This document shows positions 1 to 9,400 of a DNA stretch of 64,000 bases, one piece after another. Source of the DNA: Candidatus Enterocloster excrementipullorum. GTDB taxonomy: Bacteria > Bacillota > Clostridia > Lachnospirales > Lachnospiraceae. Every line of letters starts with the position of its first letter. The stretch's first letter is position 1. The position numbers were made by a program, and so were the translations under genes. The notes beneath the pieces are model-generated. The model was not told the DNA's origin. It saw nothing but the letters and a program-made list of their open reading frames with translations, and made no database searches. The stretch covers positions 62,001-126,000 of the forward strand of contig DWWT01000002.1 in NCBI GenBank assembly GCA_019119575.1. Direction: 5' to 3'.

Positions 1-555
1 CAGTTTCCCCAATCTCAGACAGCTCAGAATCCGGCGCAGCCCGGAGTTTGAATCCGCTATGGCGCGGCACACAGCCGCATCAAAACCGATTCCTGCGCTC
101 ACAAGGAATCTCCTGTGAAATACTTCCTGCGCTCCAAACGACACCACACCGTAATCCAGCATGGTAACGCGGCTGCCCATCTGGGCCTTCAGGCACCGCA
201 CCGCGCCTGCAGGCATGCGCAGGCTTCTTGACAGGTCATTGCCCGTACCTGCGGGAATATAGCCCACGCTTACCGAGCTGTGGAAAGAAATACCATCCAC
301 TGTCTCATTCACTGTCCCGTCACCGCCCACCACAACAATACAGCTCGGCTCCCGCGCGCCCTCCGTCAGTTCCCTGGCCCTTGTCCGCGCATCCCCTGAG
401 CTGCGGGTAAAGAAAACATCATATTCAATATTGTGGCGTTCCAAATAGCGGGCGATGGCTTTCCAGGCTTTCAAACCTCTGCCAGAACCTGCATTGGGAT
501 TTACAATGAAGTTATACATAAGGTTTGCTTTCGGTTCCTTTCCTTGTGTTTCCAT
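1..555 (-). CDS. Diacylglycerol/lipid kinase family protein, partial (3' end beyond left edge)
   Basis: The visible N-terminal 185 residues match the DAGK catalytic domain (YegS/DgkB type), which phosphorylates diacylglycerol or related lipids at the membrane. The N-terminus has NFIVNPNAGSGRG, followed by the nucleotide-binding motif VVVGGDGTVNE near residue 75 and the PAGTGNDLSRSL motif near residue 100. I chose the ATG at 555 because GGAG lies 7 nt upstream; an internal ATG at 519 has no well-placed ribosome binding site. The C-terminal half lies outside the window, so the substrate class cannot be refined. Confident for the family. Confidence 0.88.
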   Translation of the reverse strand, partial: METQGKEPKANLMYNFIVNPNAGSGRGLKAWKAIARYLERHNIEYDVFFTRSSGDARTRARELTEGAREPSCIVVVGGDGTVNETVDGISFHSSVSVGYIPAGTGNDLSRSLRMPAGAVRCLKAQMGSRVTMLDYGVVSFGAQEVFHRRFLVSAGIGFDAAVCRAIADSNSGLRRILSCLRLGKL

Positions 556-634
556 GGCATAGCTCCGCAAAACGGAGCCTATATGGGCATTATACCATAT
601 TCCCAAATAAAACACTAAGAAAATTTCTATTAAC

Positions 635-672
635 AAAAAAGCCGCCCCATCCCATACGGACAGGGCCGCTTT
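635..672 (-). terminator. Intrinsic terminator after the PAP2 gene
   Basis: On the minus strand the arms AAAGC-G-GCCC and GGGC-G-GCTTT form a hairpin with one G-G mismatch. A T-run follows, directly after the PAP2 stop codon. Confidence 0.75.
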
Positions 673-675
673 ATT

Positions 676-1341
676 TTATCCAAGTGCCTTCTGCGTAACT
701 TTCTTGTCCTGGGCGGACCAGCTGTAGCCATAGACAATCCCATAAATCACATAGGCCAGTATCACAGCTCCAATCAAGTCGATAACGGAGTGCTGCTTCA
801 AAAAGACCGTAGCCATGCAGATAGAAATCATCAGCAGGCCGGAACCCAGGCGAATCAGGCGATGGCCGCGCAGGCGCTCACTGCGGGCAACCGCGATGTG
901 GACGCCGATGGAATTATACACGTGAATACTCGGAAATACGTTTGTGCACGTATCCGTCCGGTAAATGTAAGCCACCAGAGCGGTAAAAATATTTTTATCC
1001 GGATCGATCACGGGCCGCAGATCCGTGCCGTTGCGGAAAAAGGTGCAGATAATGAGGCTGATGGTCATCCCGGAAAACAGGAAGATGCACAGCTTGTAGT
1101 AGTCCTCCTTGCTTGTGATAAGGAAATAAAAGATTGCCGCTCCCACATACAAAAACCACAGCAGGTAGGGGACAATAAAATATTCATTAAAGGGTATCAG
1201 GTCATCTAAAGACGCGTGCATCACATGAAAGTTCCTTGTGACCGTCTTTTCCAGGTAGCAAAACCACGGCAGATAAATGAACGCATACAGCAAAAGCCAT
1301 GCATGCTTATATTTGCGGACAAAAGCCAAAATACGTGTCAT
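676..1341 (-). CDS. PAP2-superfamily membrane phosphatase
   Basis: A 221-residue polytopic membrane protein with about five or six hydrophobic segments. It carries PAP2 (type 2 phosphatidic acid phosphatase) signatures: a PSIHV motif near residue 138 in place of the usual PSGH, and LKQHSVIDLIGA near residue 183, holding the catalytic His and the Asp of the third motif. Such enzymes remove phosphate from lipid phosphates or undecaprenyl-pyrophosphate on the outer face of the membrane. The PSIH variant and spacing resemble the inositol-phosphosphingolipid-phosphatase-like branch. Its neighbour is a lipid kinase gene, so a lipid-phosphate role is plausible but inferred. Confidence 0.85.
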   Translation of the reverse strand: MTRILAFVRKYKHAWLLLYAFIYLPWFCYLEKTVTRNFHVMHASLDDLIPFNEYFIVPYLLWFLYVGAAIFYFLITSKEDYYKLCIFLFSGMTISLIICTFFRNGTDLRPVIDPDKNIFTALVAYIYRTDTCTNVFPSIHVYNSIGVHIAVARSERLRGHRLIRLGSGLLMISICMATVFLKQHSVIDLIGAVILAYVIYGIVYGYSWSAQDKKVTQKALG

Positions 1342-1534
1342 AGCGCTGTTTTATTCTCCCTCAATTCTCCCAAAATCAGGGTCTCTTGGATCCCCGGAAA
1401 TGTGAACAAAGTGTTAACATTGTGTTAATTTCTTGAAATTATAGCACACTCCAGGTTCAAAAACAAGAGGCTTCCAAAAAACTTAATAAAGAATTCTCAC
1501 CCGGACATGTAATCCGCATCTCCTGCAAAACAAA

Positions 1535-1566
1535 ACCCCGAAAACCTTTTATAAGGTTTCCAGGGC
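1535..1566 (-). terminator. Terminator of the tRNA-Val/tRNA-Met transcript
   Basis: On the minus strand, just after tRNA-Met, arms around GAAACCTT and AAGGTTTT form a hairpin closed by CCC/GGG. It is followed by TTTTGTTTTG. Confidence 0.75.
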
Positions 1567-1576
1567 TCTTCATCAG

Positions 1577-1650
1577 TAGCGGAAGGGAGATTTGAACTCT
1601 CGACACCACGGGTATGAACCGTGTGCTCTAGCCAACTGAGCTATTCCGCC
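1577..1650 (-). tRNA. tRNA-Met (CAT), elongator type
   Basis: A full cloverleaf can be drawn: acceptor GGCGGAA paired with TTCCGCT (one G-U), D-arm with AGCTCAGTTGGCTAGAGC, anticodon stem ACGGT/ACCGT with loop bases TCATA giving anticodon CAT, and T-arm with GTTCAAATC. The initiator hallmarks (unpaired first base, three G-C pairs in the anticodon stem) are missing, so it should be the elongator Met-tRNA. The 3' CCA is not encoded. Confidence 0.95.
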
Positions 1651-1668
1651 ATATTTAATTAAATTGGA

Positions 1669-1741
1669 TGGGGCCTACAGGGCTCGAACCTGTGACCCTC
1701 TGCTTGTAAGGCAGATGCTCTCCCAGCTGAGCTAAGACCCC
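1669..1741 (-). tRNA. tRNA-Val (TAC)
   Basis: Cloverleaf with acceptor GGGGTCT/AGGCCCC, anticodon stem TCTGC/GCAGA and loop CTTACAA giving anticodon TAC, and T-arm GGTTCGAGCCC. The CCA is not encoded. It is first in the transcript, with tRNA-Met 18 nt downstream. Confidence 0.96.
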
Positions 1742-1780
1742 GTATCCATCTTTATCCAGCCGTTTCGCGACTGCCTGTTT

Positions 1781-1809
1781 AGTATAGGACAAATTGCGTT
1801 AATTGTCAA
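1781..1809 (-). promoter_or_regulatory. Sigma-70-type promoter of the tRNA operon
   Basis: On the minus strand, TTGACA (1804-1809) and TATACT (1781-1786) are separated by exactly 17 bp, upstream of tRNA-Val. It is a near-consensus vegetative promoter. Confidence 0.85.
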
Positions 1810-1910
1810 GACTTTTTCTTCAATTTTTTTAAACAAATTTCGCGACCGTTTTTGGGCGAATGTTCCTCTCGCTCCCCAGGGCACATGCCGCGCGCCCCGG
1901 GGATGACTAT

Positions 1911-2930
1911 TTAATTAAACCCATAAAACTTCTGCGTAATCTTATACCCCAGCACCAGAAGCTCTCTTCCTCCTTTTCCCGGCAGGTTGCATCCCTGGCC
2001 CAGGAACCCGAAGCGCAGCCGCAGGTAGAGCGGCAGATTCTGCTTCTTCAGATGCTGCCACAGCTCCTTCTTTTTCTCCAGGTTTTCCTCTGTACCTGAC
2101 TTGATTGCCAAAACCGAGCAGATCGTCATCATGATCTCCAGGTACTGGATCATATAGTGCCGCAGCTTCCGATTTCCAATTTTCATCACATCATAATACC
2201 CCAGCATCAGCCTGGTAACCCGGAACTGCTGGTCAATCCGCCCAATCATCACGGATTCATTTACCGACTGGTCGGAGCGCCCAATGAAATACCGGTAGAA
2301 ATTCACATCCAGGTAGTAAATCTTCTTTACATGCGGGAGCGGCTGATACACGAAAATATTGTCCACGTAAAATGTATGCTCCGGCAGCTCCAGCCCGCAC
2401 TGACGCAGAAGCTCCGTCCGGTAAATCACAGAATGCATCAGGATATACTGGCCTGTCATGAAAAATTTTACGTCCTTCCAGCCGAAAACCCTGTCCTTGG
2501 GGAATGCGGTGTGATAATTCATCACTTTTTTGCGCCGTGCCCCTTCTTTTTCATAGACAAAATTAGTCACCAGCATATCCAGGGTATCACCTCGGTACAC
2601 AAAGCGGCCCAGCGTCTCCAAAACCTGGCGGTAAGCTTCTTCATTTACCCAGTCATCACTGTCTACCACCTTAAAGAAAATTCCTGTGGCGTTGGCAAGG
2701 CCGGTATTAACCGCTCCGCCATGTCCTTTGTTCTCCTGGTGAATGGCCCGGCAGATACCGGGATACTTTTTCTCATAGGCATCCGCAATCTCCGCTGTCC
2801 TGTCCTTCGTGGAACCATCGTCCACAATCAGAATCTCCACCTCGTCGCCCCCTGCCAAAAGCGTGTGGATGCAGTGCTCCATATACGCCTCTGAATTATA
2901 GCAGGGTATGGCTATTGTCAAAAGCTTCAC
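1911..2930 (-). CDS. Family 2 glycosyltransferase
   Basis: A 339-residue GT-A fold enzyme. The N-terminus has IAIPCYNSEAYMEHC and LIVDDGSTKDRT, with the nucleotide-sugar Asp, and KVVDSDDW near residue 92 provides the metal-binding DxD-type motif. The C-terminal region has an amphipathic stretch but no convincing transmembrane helix, so it probably acts at the inner membrane face on lipid-linked or wall glycans. It sits 12 nt downstream of the CPBP protease gene and is probably co-transcribed with it. The donor sugar cannot be read from sequence. Confidence 0.9.
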   Translation of the reverse strand: MKLLTIAIPCYNSEAYMEHCIHTLLAGGDEVEILIVDDGSTKDRTAEIADAYEKKYPGICRAIHQENKGHGGAVNTGLANATGIFFKVVDSDDWVNEEAYRQVLETLGRFVYRGDTLDMLVTNFVYEKEGARRKKVMNYHTAFPKDRVFGWKDVKFFMTGQYILMHSVIYRTELLRQCGLELPEHTFYVDNIFVYQPLPHVKKIYYLDVNFYRYFIGRSDQSVNESVMIGRIDQQFRVTRLMLGYYDVMKIGNRKLRHYMIQYLEIMMTICSVLAIKSGTEENLEKKKELWQHLKKQNLPLYLRLRFGFLGQGCNLPGKGGRELLVLGYKITQKFYGFN

Positions 2931-2942
2931 GTTTAAGTCCTC

Positions 2943-3392
2943 CTATCCAAATACCGCCAGAGCCGCCAGGTTAGCCGCTCCGTGCATTAAAACAACTACC
3001 GCATATTTTCTGTACCGGCTTCGCTCATATCCCCATGCCAGCAGTATACCCATCATAAACCCGTAAATTCCTTGAATCCAGTTGCCGTGATACAGGCCGA
3101 AAGCCAAGGCAGAGCAGAACGCCGACGCCCGTGTTCCCAGCCTCGGGCGCAGAAAGCCATAGATTCCTGAGCGGAACACTGCTTCCTCCGCCAGGGGCCC
3201 CGCCAAAAGAGCCGCTGCGAGGAAGGCGCTCCCTCCCCGAACCGAGGTCTCCGCAGCCGGCCGGAAGCTCTCCAGCATAAAGGCAGGCCAGGGAAGTATT
3301 CTTATAAGGAAGTTTCCCGCAATCCCTGCGGCTGCGGCACAGATCACACAAAACAGCCATTCGTCGGGGAGAATCCTTTGTCTTTTTTCCAT
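2943..3392 (-). CDS. CPBP-family intramembrane glutamic endopeptidase
   Basis: A short (149-residue) multi-pass membrane protein with the Abi/CAAX-protease signatures: EEAVFRSGIYGFL (EExxxR motif) near residue 68, then GLYHGNWIQGIYGF near residue 98 with the second-motif His. Members cleave prenylated or other membrane proteins, or protect against bacteriocins. The substrate here is unknown. An AGCAG-rich leader with GGGGAG precedes the ATG at 3392. Confidence 0.87.
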   Translation of the reverse strand: MEKRQRILPDEWLFCVICAAAAGIAGNFLIRILPWPAFMLESFRPAAETSVRGGSAFLAAALLAGPLAEEAVFRSGIYGFLRPRLGTRASAFCSALAFGLYHGNWIQGIYGFMMGILLAWGYERSRYRKYAVVVLMHGAANLAALAVFG

Positions 3393-3478
3393 CTGCTCCC
3401 CGCCTTTCTTTTCTGCTCGTTTCGTTGTCAGTATAACATGACTGCTTTTGTTTTGCTACTATCTTTTTTCTCTTTCCG

Positions 3479-3507
3479 TTGCTTTTTTTATCAAGTTACC
3501 CTATAAT
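3479..3507 (+). promoter_or_regulatory. Promoter of the carbamate kinase gene
   Basis: TTGCTT (3479-3484) and TATAAT (3502-3507) are spaced by 17 bp, about 55 nt upstream of the start codon. Confidence 0.65.
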
Positions 3508-3561
3508 TAATGATATCTGTTTTGAACGAGAATATAGCAGAATAAGCGAGGTATAAGGACT

Positions 3562-4491
3562 ATGGCAAAAAAACGCATTGTGGTGGCCATCGGCCATAAA
3601 GATATGGGAACAAATCTTCCGGAGCAGAAGGAAGCGGTGGCACGGACCGCCCAAATCATCAGCGATTTTATCCAGGACGGCTGGCAGGTGGCCATTGTCC
3701 ACAGCAATGCCCCCCAGGTGGGTATGATCCACACGGCTATGAATGAATTTGGCCGCCAGCACGACGGCTACAGCATGGCTCCCATGTCCGTCTGCTCTGC
3801 CATGAGTCAGGGCTATATCGGCTACGACCTTCAGAACGGCATCCGGGCGGAGCTCATCAAGCGGGGCATCTACAAGCCCGTGAGCACGGTTCTCACCCAG
3901 GTGACCGTGGATCCCTACGATGAGGCGTTCTATACCCCGGTGAAGGTCATTGGCCGGGTGATGACCGAGGAGGAGGCTAAGGAGGAGGAATCCAAGGGCA
4001 ACCATGTCACCGCTGTGGATGGCGGATATCGCCGGATTGTAGCGGCTCCCCGCCCTGTAGCTATTGTGGAGATCGACGCCATCAAGGCTCTGATGGACGC
4101 GGATCAGATTGTCATCGCCTGCGGAGGCGGCGGTATCCCGGTGATGGAGCAGGGATACAATCTGCGGGGCGCCAGCGCCATTATTGAAAAGGATCTGGCC
4201 GCCGGCCTTCTCGCCAAGGAGATTGACGCGGATGTGATGATGATTCTTACCAGTGTGGACAATGTAACCTTAAACTACGGCACTCCCGATGAGCAGCCCA
4301 TCCGCCGCATGGACATCGCCCAGGCAAAAGACTATATCGAGCAGGGCCAGTTTGAATTTGCCTCCATGCTGCCCAAGATTTCTGCCTCCATTGATTTCCT
4401 GGAGAAGGGCAAGGGCCGCAAGGCCATCATCACTTCCCTGGACAAAGCAAAGGCCAGTCTGGAGGGGCAGGCGGGAACCACGATTGAATAA
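3562..4491 (+). CDS. arcC: Carbamate kinase
   Basis: A 309-residue amino-acid-kinase-family protein that makes ATP from carbamoyl phosphate and ADP, usually in arginine, citrulline or purine-derived ureide fermentation. Clear family motifs are VHSNAPQVGMIHTAM near residue 48, IACGGGGIPV near residue 192, and TSVDNVTLNYGTP near residue 230. The N-terminal motif, normally GGNAL, reads GHKDMG (residues 11-16). No arcA, arcB or ureide genes adjoin it, although carAB, which makes carbamoyl phosphate, lies 2 kb away on the other strand. AAGGA precedes the ATG. Confidence 0.9.
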   Translation: MAKKRIVVAIGHKDMGTNLPEQKEAVARTAQIISDFIQDGWQVAIVHSNAPQVGMIHTAMNEFGRQHDGYSMAPMSVCSAMSQGYIGYDLQNGIRAELIKRGIYKPVSTVLTQVTVDPYDEAFYTPVKVIGRVMTEEEAKEEESKGNHVTAVDGGYRRIVAAPRPVAIVEIDAIKALMDADQIVIACGGGGIPVMEQGYNLRGASAIIEKDLAAGLLAKEIDADVMMILTSVDNVTLNYGTPDEQPIRRMDIAQAKDYIEQGQFEFASMLPKISASIDFLEKGKGRKAIITSLDKAKASLEGQAGTTIE

Positions 4492-4494
4492 GGT

Positions 4495-4556
4495 ATACCC
4501 TAAAGGACATACCGCAATTCAGGCCCTTCGGGCGGGCGCGCTTTGCGCGATAAGAG
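4495..4556 (+). repeat. Single copy of a 62-bp dispersed repeat
   Basis: This begins 3 nt after the carbamate kinase stop codon and matches, with a handful of changes, the unit tandemly repeated at 53455-53620. Shared blocks are ATACCCTAAAGG, CAGGCCCTTCGGGCGGGCGC and CGATAAG. It contains several small self-complementary pieces such as GCCCTTCGGGC. Confidence 0.85.
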
Positions 4557-4578
4557 GTGCCCGGCGGGCATAAATAAT

Positions 4579-4612
4579 GGGAGATTCATTTCTGCAATCT
4601 CCCGCTTTTCTT
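4579..4612 (+). terminator. Terminator after carbamate kinase
   Basis: GGGAGATT (4579-4586) pairs with AATCTCCC (4596-4603), followed by GCTTTTCTT. Confidence 0.85.
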
Positions 4613-4682
4613 ACTTCTTAATTTGCAGCAGTTCAGGGCGGCATCTTCCTGCCCCGGTTTTCCGCCGTTCCTCCTGCTGTCT

Positions 4683-5186
4683 TTATTTTTTCGAAACCCG
4701 TTCCTTGATATACGCCTCCACATCCTCCCTGGGCATTCCCAAAGATACTGAGAGCTCGGAACACAGGTTATCTTCCGCGGAGCGGAAATACCGCTCGTCC
4801 AAATCCGTCATCTTTTTGCCCTGGGCCATCCGGCTGCGCCGGCGCGTATACAGTGTTTTTATCATCCCCACCCAGGCTCGGCAGTCACAGGTTTTCAGCG
4901 CCTCCTTGTAGCGCTCCTCCCGCTGCTTGTCACTTGGAACCTCTAGTTCCGGCACCTCCTGGATACCGTCGATAAGCTCCAATGCCTCCTCCCTGGAGAG
5001 CAGGGGCCGGGTAACCGTCTTCTCCGAATCCACCGGAGTCACGATTTTGCTGGCTTTCTGGGCATAGGGACGCAGCACATAATACAGCTTTCCCTCCGAT
5101 CCTCCCGGACGATCCAAAGTAGTGATATCCACGACCTCACACACCCCCCGCACACCATAGATGATAAACTGACCTTTTTCGTACAT
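4683..5186 (-). CDS. CarD/CdnL-family RNA polymerase-interacting regulator
   Basis: A 167-residue protein with an N-terminal CarD/TRCF-type Tudor-like domain (FIIYGVRGVCEVVDI and KLYYVLRP in the first 45 residues) and a helical, basic C-terminal half typical of CarD DNA-binding modules. Such proteins bind the beta subunit of RNA polymerase and tune promoter opening. It is monocistronic. No adjacent target gene suggests a specific regulon. Confidence 0.85.
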   Translation of the reverse strand: MYEKGQFIIYGVRGVCEVVDITTLDRPGGSEGKLYYVLRPYAQKASKIVTPVDSEKTVTRPLLSREEALELIDGIQEVPELEVPSDKQREERYKEALKTCDCRAWVGMIKTLYTRRRSRMAQGKKMTDLDERYFRSAEDNLCSELSVSLGMPREDVEAYIKERVSKK

Positions 5187-5474
5187 ATTCTGCCCACTTC
5201 CTTACATAAACAACCAAAACCATTCGCATCCATACATTTCTATTTTATCATTTATTTTGCCCAAATGTCATGAGTTTTTGCAGTCATTTTCCAATTTTGT
5301 TGTTTATTTACGAAAATAAGTCACACATTTTTTGTATAGTTTTTCCAAAAATATCGCCGTCCGTAAAATGCGCGGCGTAAAATGTTGGTTCTGGTTCTAC
5401 AGCGAACTACTTGGACACACCTTATGAGAATATAAGAATACCATACACGAATTTATTGCAGAGAAAGGTGGGAT

Positions 5475-6329
5475 ATGGTGAAAAAGACCGCTCTAATTAC
5501 TGTGCAGAATGTTCCGGTTACCATTATGCATATTGACCAAAACGATTATATCAGTCTGACCGATATGGCAAAAGCGCGTACAGATGCAACGCGGGCTGCC
5601 GATGTGATTAAGAACTGGCTTCGAACACGCTCGACCCTGGAATTTCTGGGAACCTGAGAAATGATGTATAACCCAGATTTTAAAGTGGTCGAATTCGACC
5701 ACTTTAAAAATGAAGCAGGATTACATACCTTTACACTCAGCGCAAAAGAATGGATTGAGCGCACGAATGCAATTGGCATTTACGTTCAATCAGGACGATA
5801 TGGAGGCACCTACGCTCATAAGGATATTGCCTTTGAATTTGGCTCCGCAATCAGCCCAGTATTTAAGCTGTATCTACTAAAAGAATATCAGCGGCTAAAG
5901 GATGAGGAGAATGACCGCTTAAATCTGGAATGGAATGCTAAACGGTTCTTATCGAAAAGCAACTATATCATTCACACCGACGCTGTGAAAAATTATGTGC
6001 TGCCAAAGCGCAATTATAAAAAGGATATGGAATGGCTGGCATATGCAGATGAAGCAGACCTTTTGAATGTAGTTCTTTTTGGCTGTACGGCAAAAGCGTG
6101 GCGTGAAGCAAATCCGGATCTGGCCAAAAGCAGTAATATCCGGGATTATGCGTCTATTCCAGAACTAACAGTCCTCTCCAATTTGGAGACTCACAATGCT
6201 GAACTGATCAAGCAGGGATACAGTAAAGAAGATCGCTTTGAAATTCTCCAACGGATTGCACAATATCAGTTAAGGATACTTGCGGAGGCTGATCAGATTA
6301 AACAGCTTCCGAAACAGACAGCAAATTAA
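5475..6329 (+). pseudogene. KilA-N domain protein interrupted by an in-frame TGA
   Basis: Two in-frame pieces make one protein: residues 1-60 (5475-5654), a TGA at 5655-5657, then 222 residues from 5661. The N-terminal piece contains KilA-N sequence (DYISLTDMAKARTD, VIKNWLRTRSTLEFLGT) and the second continues with the rest (MMYNPDFKVVEFDHFK, YAHKDIAFEFGSAI). In many relatives a Trp follows the GT of the first piece, so one TGG-to-TGA change explains the break. KilA-N proteins are DNA-binding proteins of phages and mobile regions. The gene is visibly richer in A+T than its neighbours, suggesting transfer. The C-terminal half could still be translated alone from 5661. Confidence 0.82.
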
Positions 6330-6380
6330 GCAAAAAATCGGGCATGGTATTTCTTTCACAATGGAAGAATGGCAATTTCC

Positions 6381-6427
6381 AAAAATGCCCGGCCATGCGA
6401 ATAACAACCGCCTGGCCGGGCATTTAC
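6381..6427. terminator. Bidirectional terminator between KilA-N and carB
   Basis: A perfect 11-bp inverted repeat, ATGCCCGGCCA (6385-6395) and TGGCCGGGCAT (6413-6423), sits between convergent genes. An A-run on one side and a T-stretch on the other allow termination in both directions. Confidence 0.8.
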
Positions 6428-6463
6428 GCACGCGAATGCATCCTCCGCATGCTGATTCTATTT

Positions 6464-9400
6464 TTATGCGTTCTTCACCGTAGCGATATCAATGAGCGTC
6501 AGCTCTCTGGCCCTGTTTTCCAAGCTGGTCACAAGAGCCCGCGCCGTATCAAGGGAGGTAAGCACATGAACGCCGGTCTCGATGGCGTTGCGGCGGATGA
6601 TAAATCCGTCGTGGCTGCGCTCTGCGCCCTGAGCCGGGATATCGATGATCAGGTCAATCTGATGGCCCAGCACCAGATCCAGGATGTTGGGGGACTCCTG
6701 CTCGATCTTGCGGATCTCGAAAGCCTTCACCCCGTGGCTGGCAAGCGTCCGGGCCGTTCCCCTGGTGGCGAATATCTTGTAGCCCACAGCGGCAAACCGG
6801 CGGGCGATATCCACCGCCTCCTCCTGGTCGCTGTGGCGCACGGTCATAATCATGTTCTTGTACTTGGGAAGGCGGATTCCCGCGCCCTCAAAGGCCTTGT
6901 ACAGTGCCTCGTTGAATGTCTTTGCGATTCCTAAGCACTCACCGGTGGACTTCATCTCCGGCCCCAGGCTGATATCCGCGCCCCGGATCTTCTCAAAAGA
7001 GAATACCGGCATCTTGATGGCGATATAGTCCGCCTTGGGCTGAAGGCCCGGCGTGTAGCCAAGCTCCCGTATGGTCTTGCCGCAGATAATCTGGGTTGCA
7101 AGCGGCACAATGGGAATGCCCGTCACCTTGCTGATATAGGGCACGGTCCGGGAGGAGCGGGGGTTCACCTCGATGATGTACACGTCATCCCCGTCCACAA
7201 TAAACTGGATGTTGATCATTCCCTTTACGTGCAGGGCCTGGGCCAGCTTCTCCGTATAGTCCACAATGGTCTTTACATTCCCCTCCGTCAGATCCTGGGC
7301 CGGATACACGGAAATGCTGTCGCCGGAATGAATGCCCGTGCGCTCAATGTGCTGCATGATGCCGGGAATCAGGATGTCCTTTCCGTCGCAGATGGCATCC
7401 ACCTCGATCTCCTTGCCCATGATGTACTTATCCACCAAGATGGGGTGCTCCTGGGCAATCTGGTTGATGATGCCGATAAACTCGTCGATGTCCTCATCGT
7501 TGATGGCAATCTGCATGCCCTGGCCGCCCAGCACATAGGAGGGGCGCACCAGCACCGGATAGCCGAGCTGGGCAGCTGCCCTTTTGGCCTCCTCGGCAGT
7601 GAACACGGTATGGCCCGCAGGCCTGGGAATCCCGCACTGCTCCAAAATCGCGTCGAAGCGCTCTCTGTCTTCCGCCGCGTCCACGTCCTCCGCCGCGGTG
7701 CCCAGGATGGGAACGCCCATCTTCATCAGGGCCTCGGTGAGCTTGATGGCGGTCTGGCCGCCGAACTGCACCACCGCGCCGTCGGGCTTCTCCACATCCA
7801 CGATGCTCTCCACATCCTCCGGGGTCAGAGGCTCAAAATACAGCTTGTCCGCGATATCAAAATCCGTACTCACGGTCTCCGGATTATTGTTGATGATGAT
7901 GGTCTCATAGCCCTCTTTGCTGAAAGCCCAGGTGCTGTGCACGGAGCAGAAGTCAAACTCAATTCCCTGACCGATGCGGATGGGGCCGGAGCCGAGAACC
8001 AGGACCTTTTTGCGGCCCTCCGTCTTCTCCGCCTCATTGATGCTGCCGAAGCAGGAGTAGTAATAGGGCGTCTCCGCCTTGAACTCTGCGGCGCAGGTGT
8101 CCACCATCTTGTAGGCGGCCCGGATGTTGTTGTCGTAGCGCTGCTTCTTGATCTCCTCCTGGGAAATACCTGTCAGGCGGGCAATCACATTGTCCGGGAA
8201 CTCGATGCGCTTGGCCTCTGCCAGAAGCTCGGCGGTGAGCTCCTTCTCTCCGGCCTTCACAGCCTTCAGCGAATTCTCCATCTCCACTAAAATCGCCAGC
8301 TTGTCAATAAACCAGAAATCAATCATGGTGGCTGCGTGGATGTCCTCATAGGAAATTCCCCTGCGCAGCGCCTCGGCAATACGCCAGATGCGCATATCGT
8401 CCACCCGGTTTAACTCCTGGCGCAGCTCCTCCTCGGTTAGGCCAGAGAAATCATAGGACAGCAGGCAGTCCACATGCTGCTCCAGGGAACGGATTGCCTT
8501 CATGAGAGCTCCCTCAAAATTGGTGCAGATGCTCATGACCTCGCCGGTGGCCTTCATCTGGGTGCCCAGGGTGCGCTTGGCGCTTATAAACTTGTCAAAG
8601 GGCAGGCGGGGCATCTTCACCACGCAGTAGTCCAGCATGGGCTCAAAGCTGGCATAGGTCTTCTGGGTAACCGCATTTTTAATCTCATCCAGGGTGTAGC
8701 CCAGAGCGATTTTGGCCGCCACCTTGGCGATGGGATAGCCTGTGGCCTTGGAGGCCAGGGCGGAGGAACGGCTCACACGGGGATTTACCTCGATGACGCA
8801 GTATTCAAAGCTGTCCGGGTGCAGGGCGTACTGTACGTTGCAGCCTCCCGTTATGCCCAGCTCACTGATAATATTGAGAGCGGAGGTACGCAGCATCTGG
8901 TATTCCTTGTCCCCCAGGGTCTGGGAGGGGGCCACCACGATGCTGTCGCCGGTGTGCACGCCCACCGGGTCGATATTCTCCATATTGCAGACGGTAATCA
9001 CATTGCCTGCCCCGTCCCGCATTACCTCATACTCGATTTCCTTCCAGCCGGCAATGCAGCGCTCCACCAGCACCTGTCCCACACGGGAGAGACGCAGGCC
9101 ATTTTCCAGAATCAGGGCGCACTCCTCTGGGTTATGGGCGATGCCGCCGCCGGAGCCGCCCAGAGTGTAGGCCGGGCGAAGCACCACGGGATATCCGATT
9201 TTGGCGGCGATTTCCAAGCCCTGCTCCACATTCTCCACAATGTCCGAGGGAGCGACAGGCTCGCCGATTTTCTCCATGGTCTCCTTGAACATCTCCCGGT
9301 CCTCGGCCTTCTTGATGGTCAGGGCCGTGGTGCCGATGAGGCGCACGTTGTGCTCCTTTAAGAAACCTGCGTCCTCCAGCTCCATGGCAAGGTTGAGCCC

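Noticed and set aside
5655-5657. TGA in the KilA-N gene as selenocysteine or recoded Trp
   Set aside because: No hairpin resembling a bacterial SECIS is evident after the codon, the family has no Sec, and other genes here use TGA as stop (for example carA), so a nonsense mutation is the simpler reading.
8474-9361. Long plus-strand frames inside carB
   Set aside because: carB is complete on the minus strand with both ATP-grasp halves. The plus-strand frames have no starts with ribosome binding sites.
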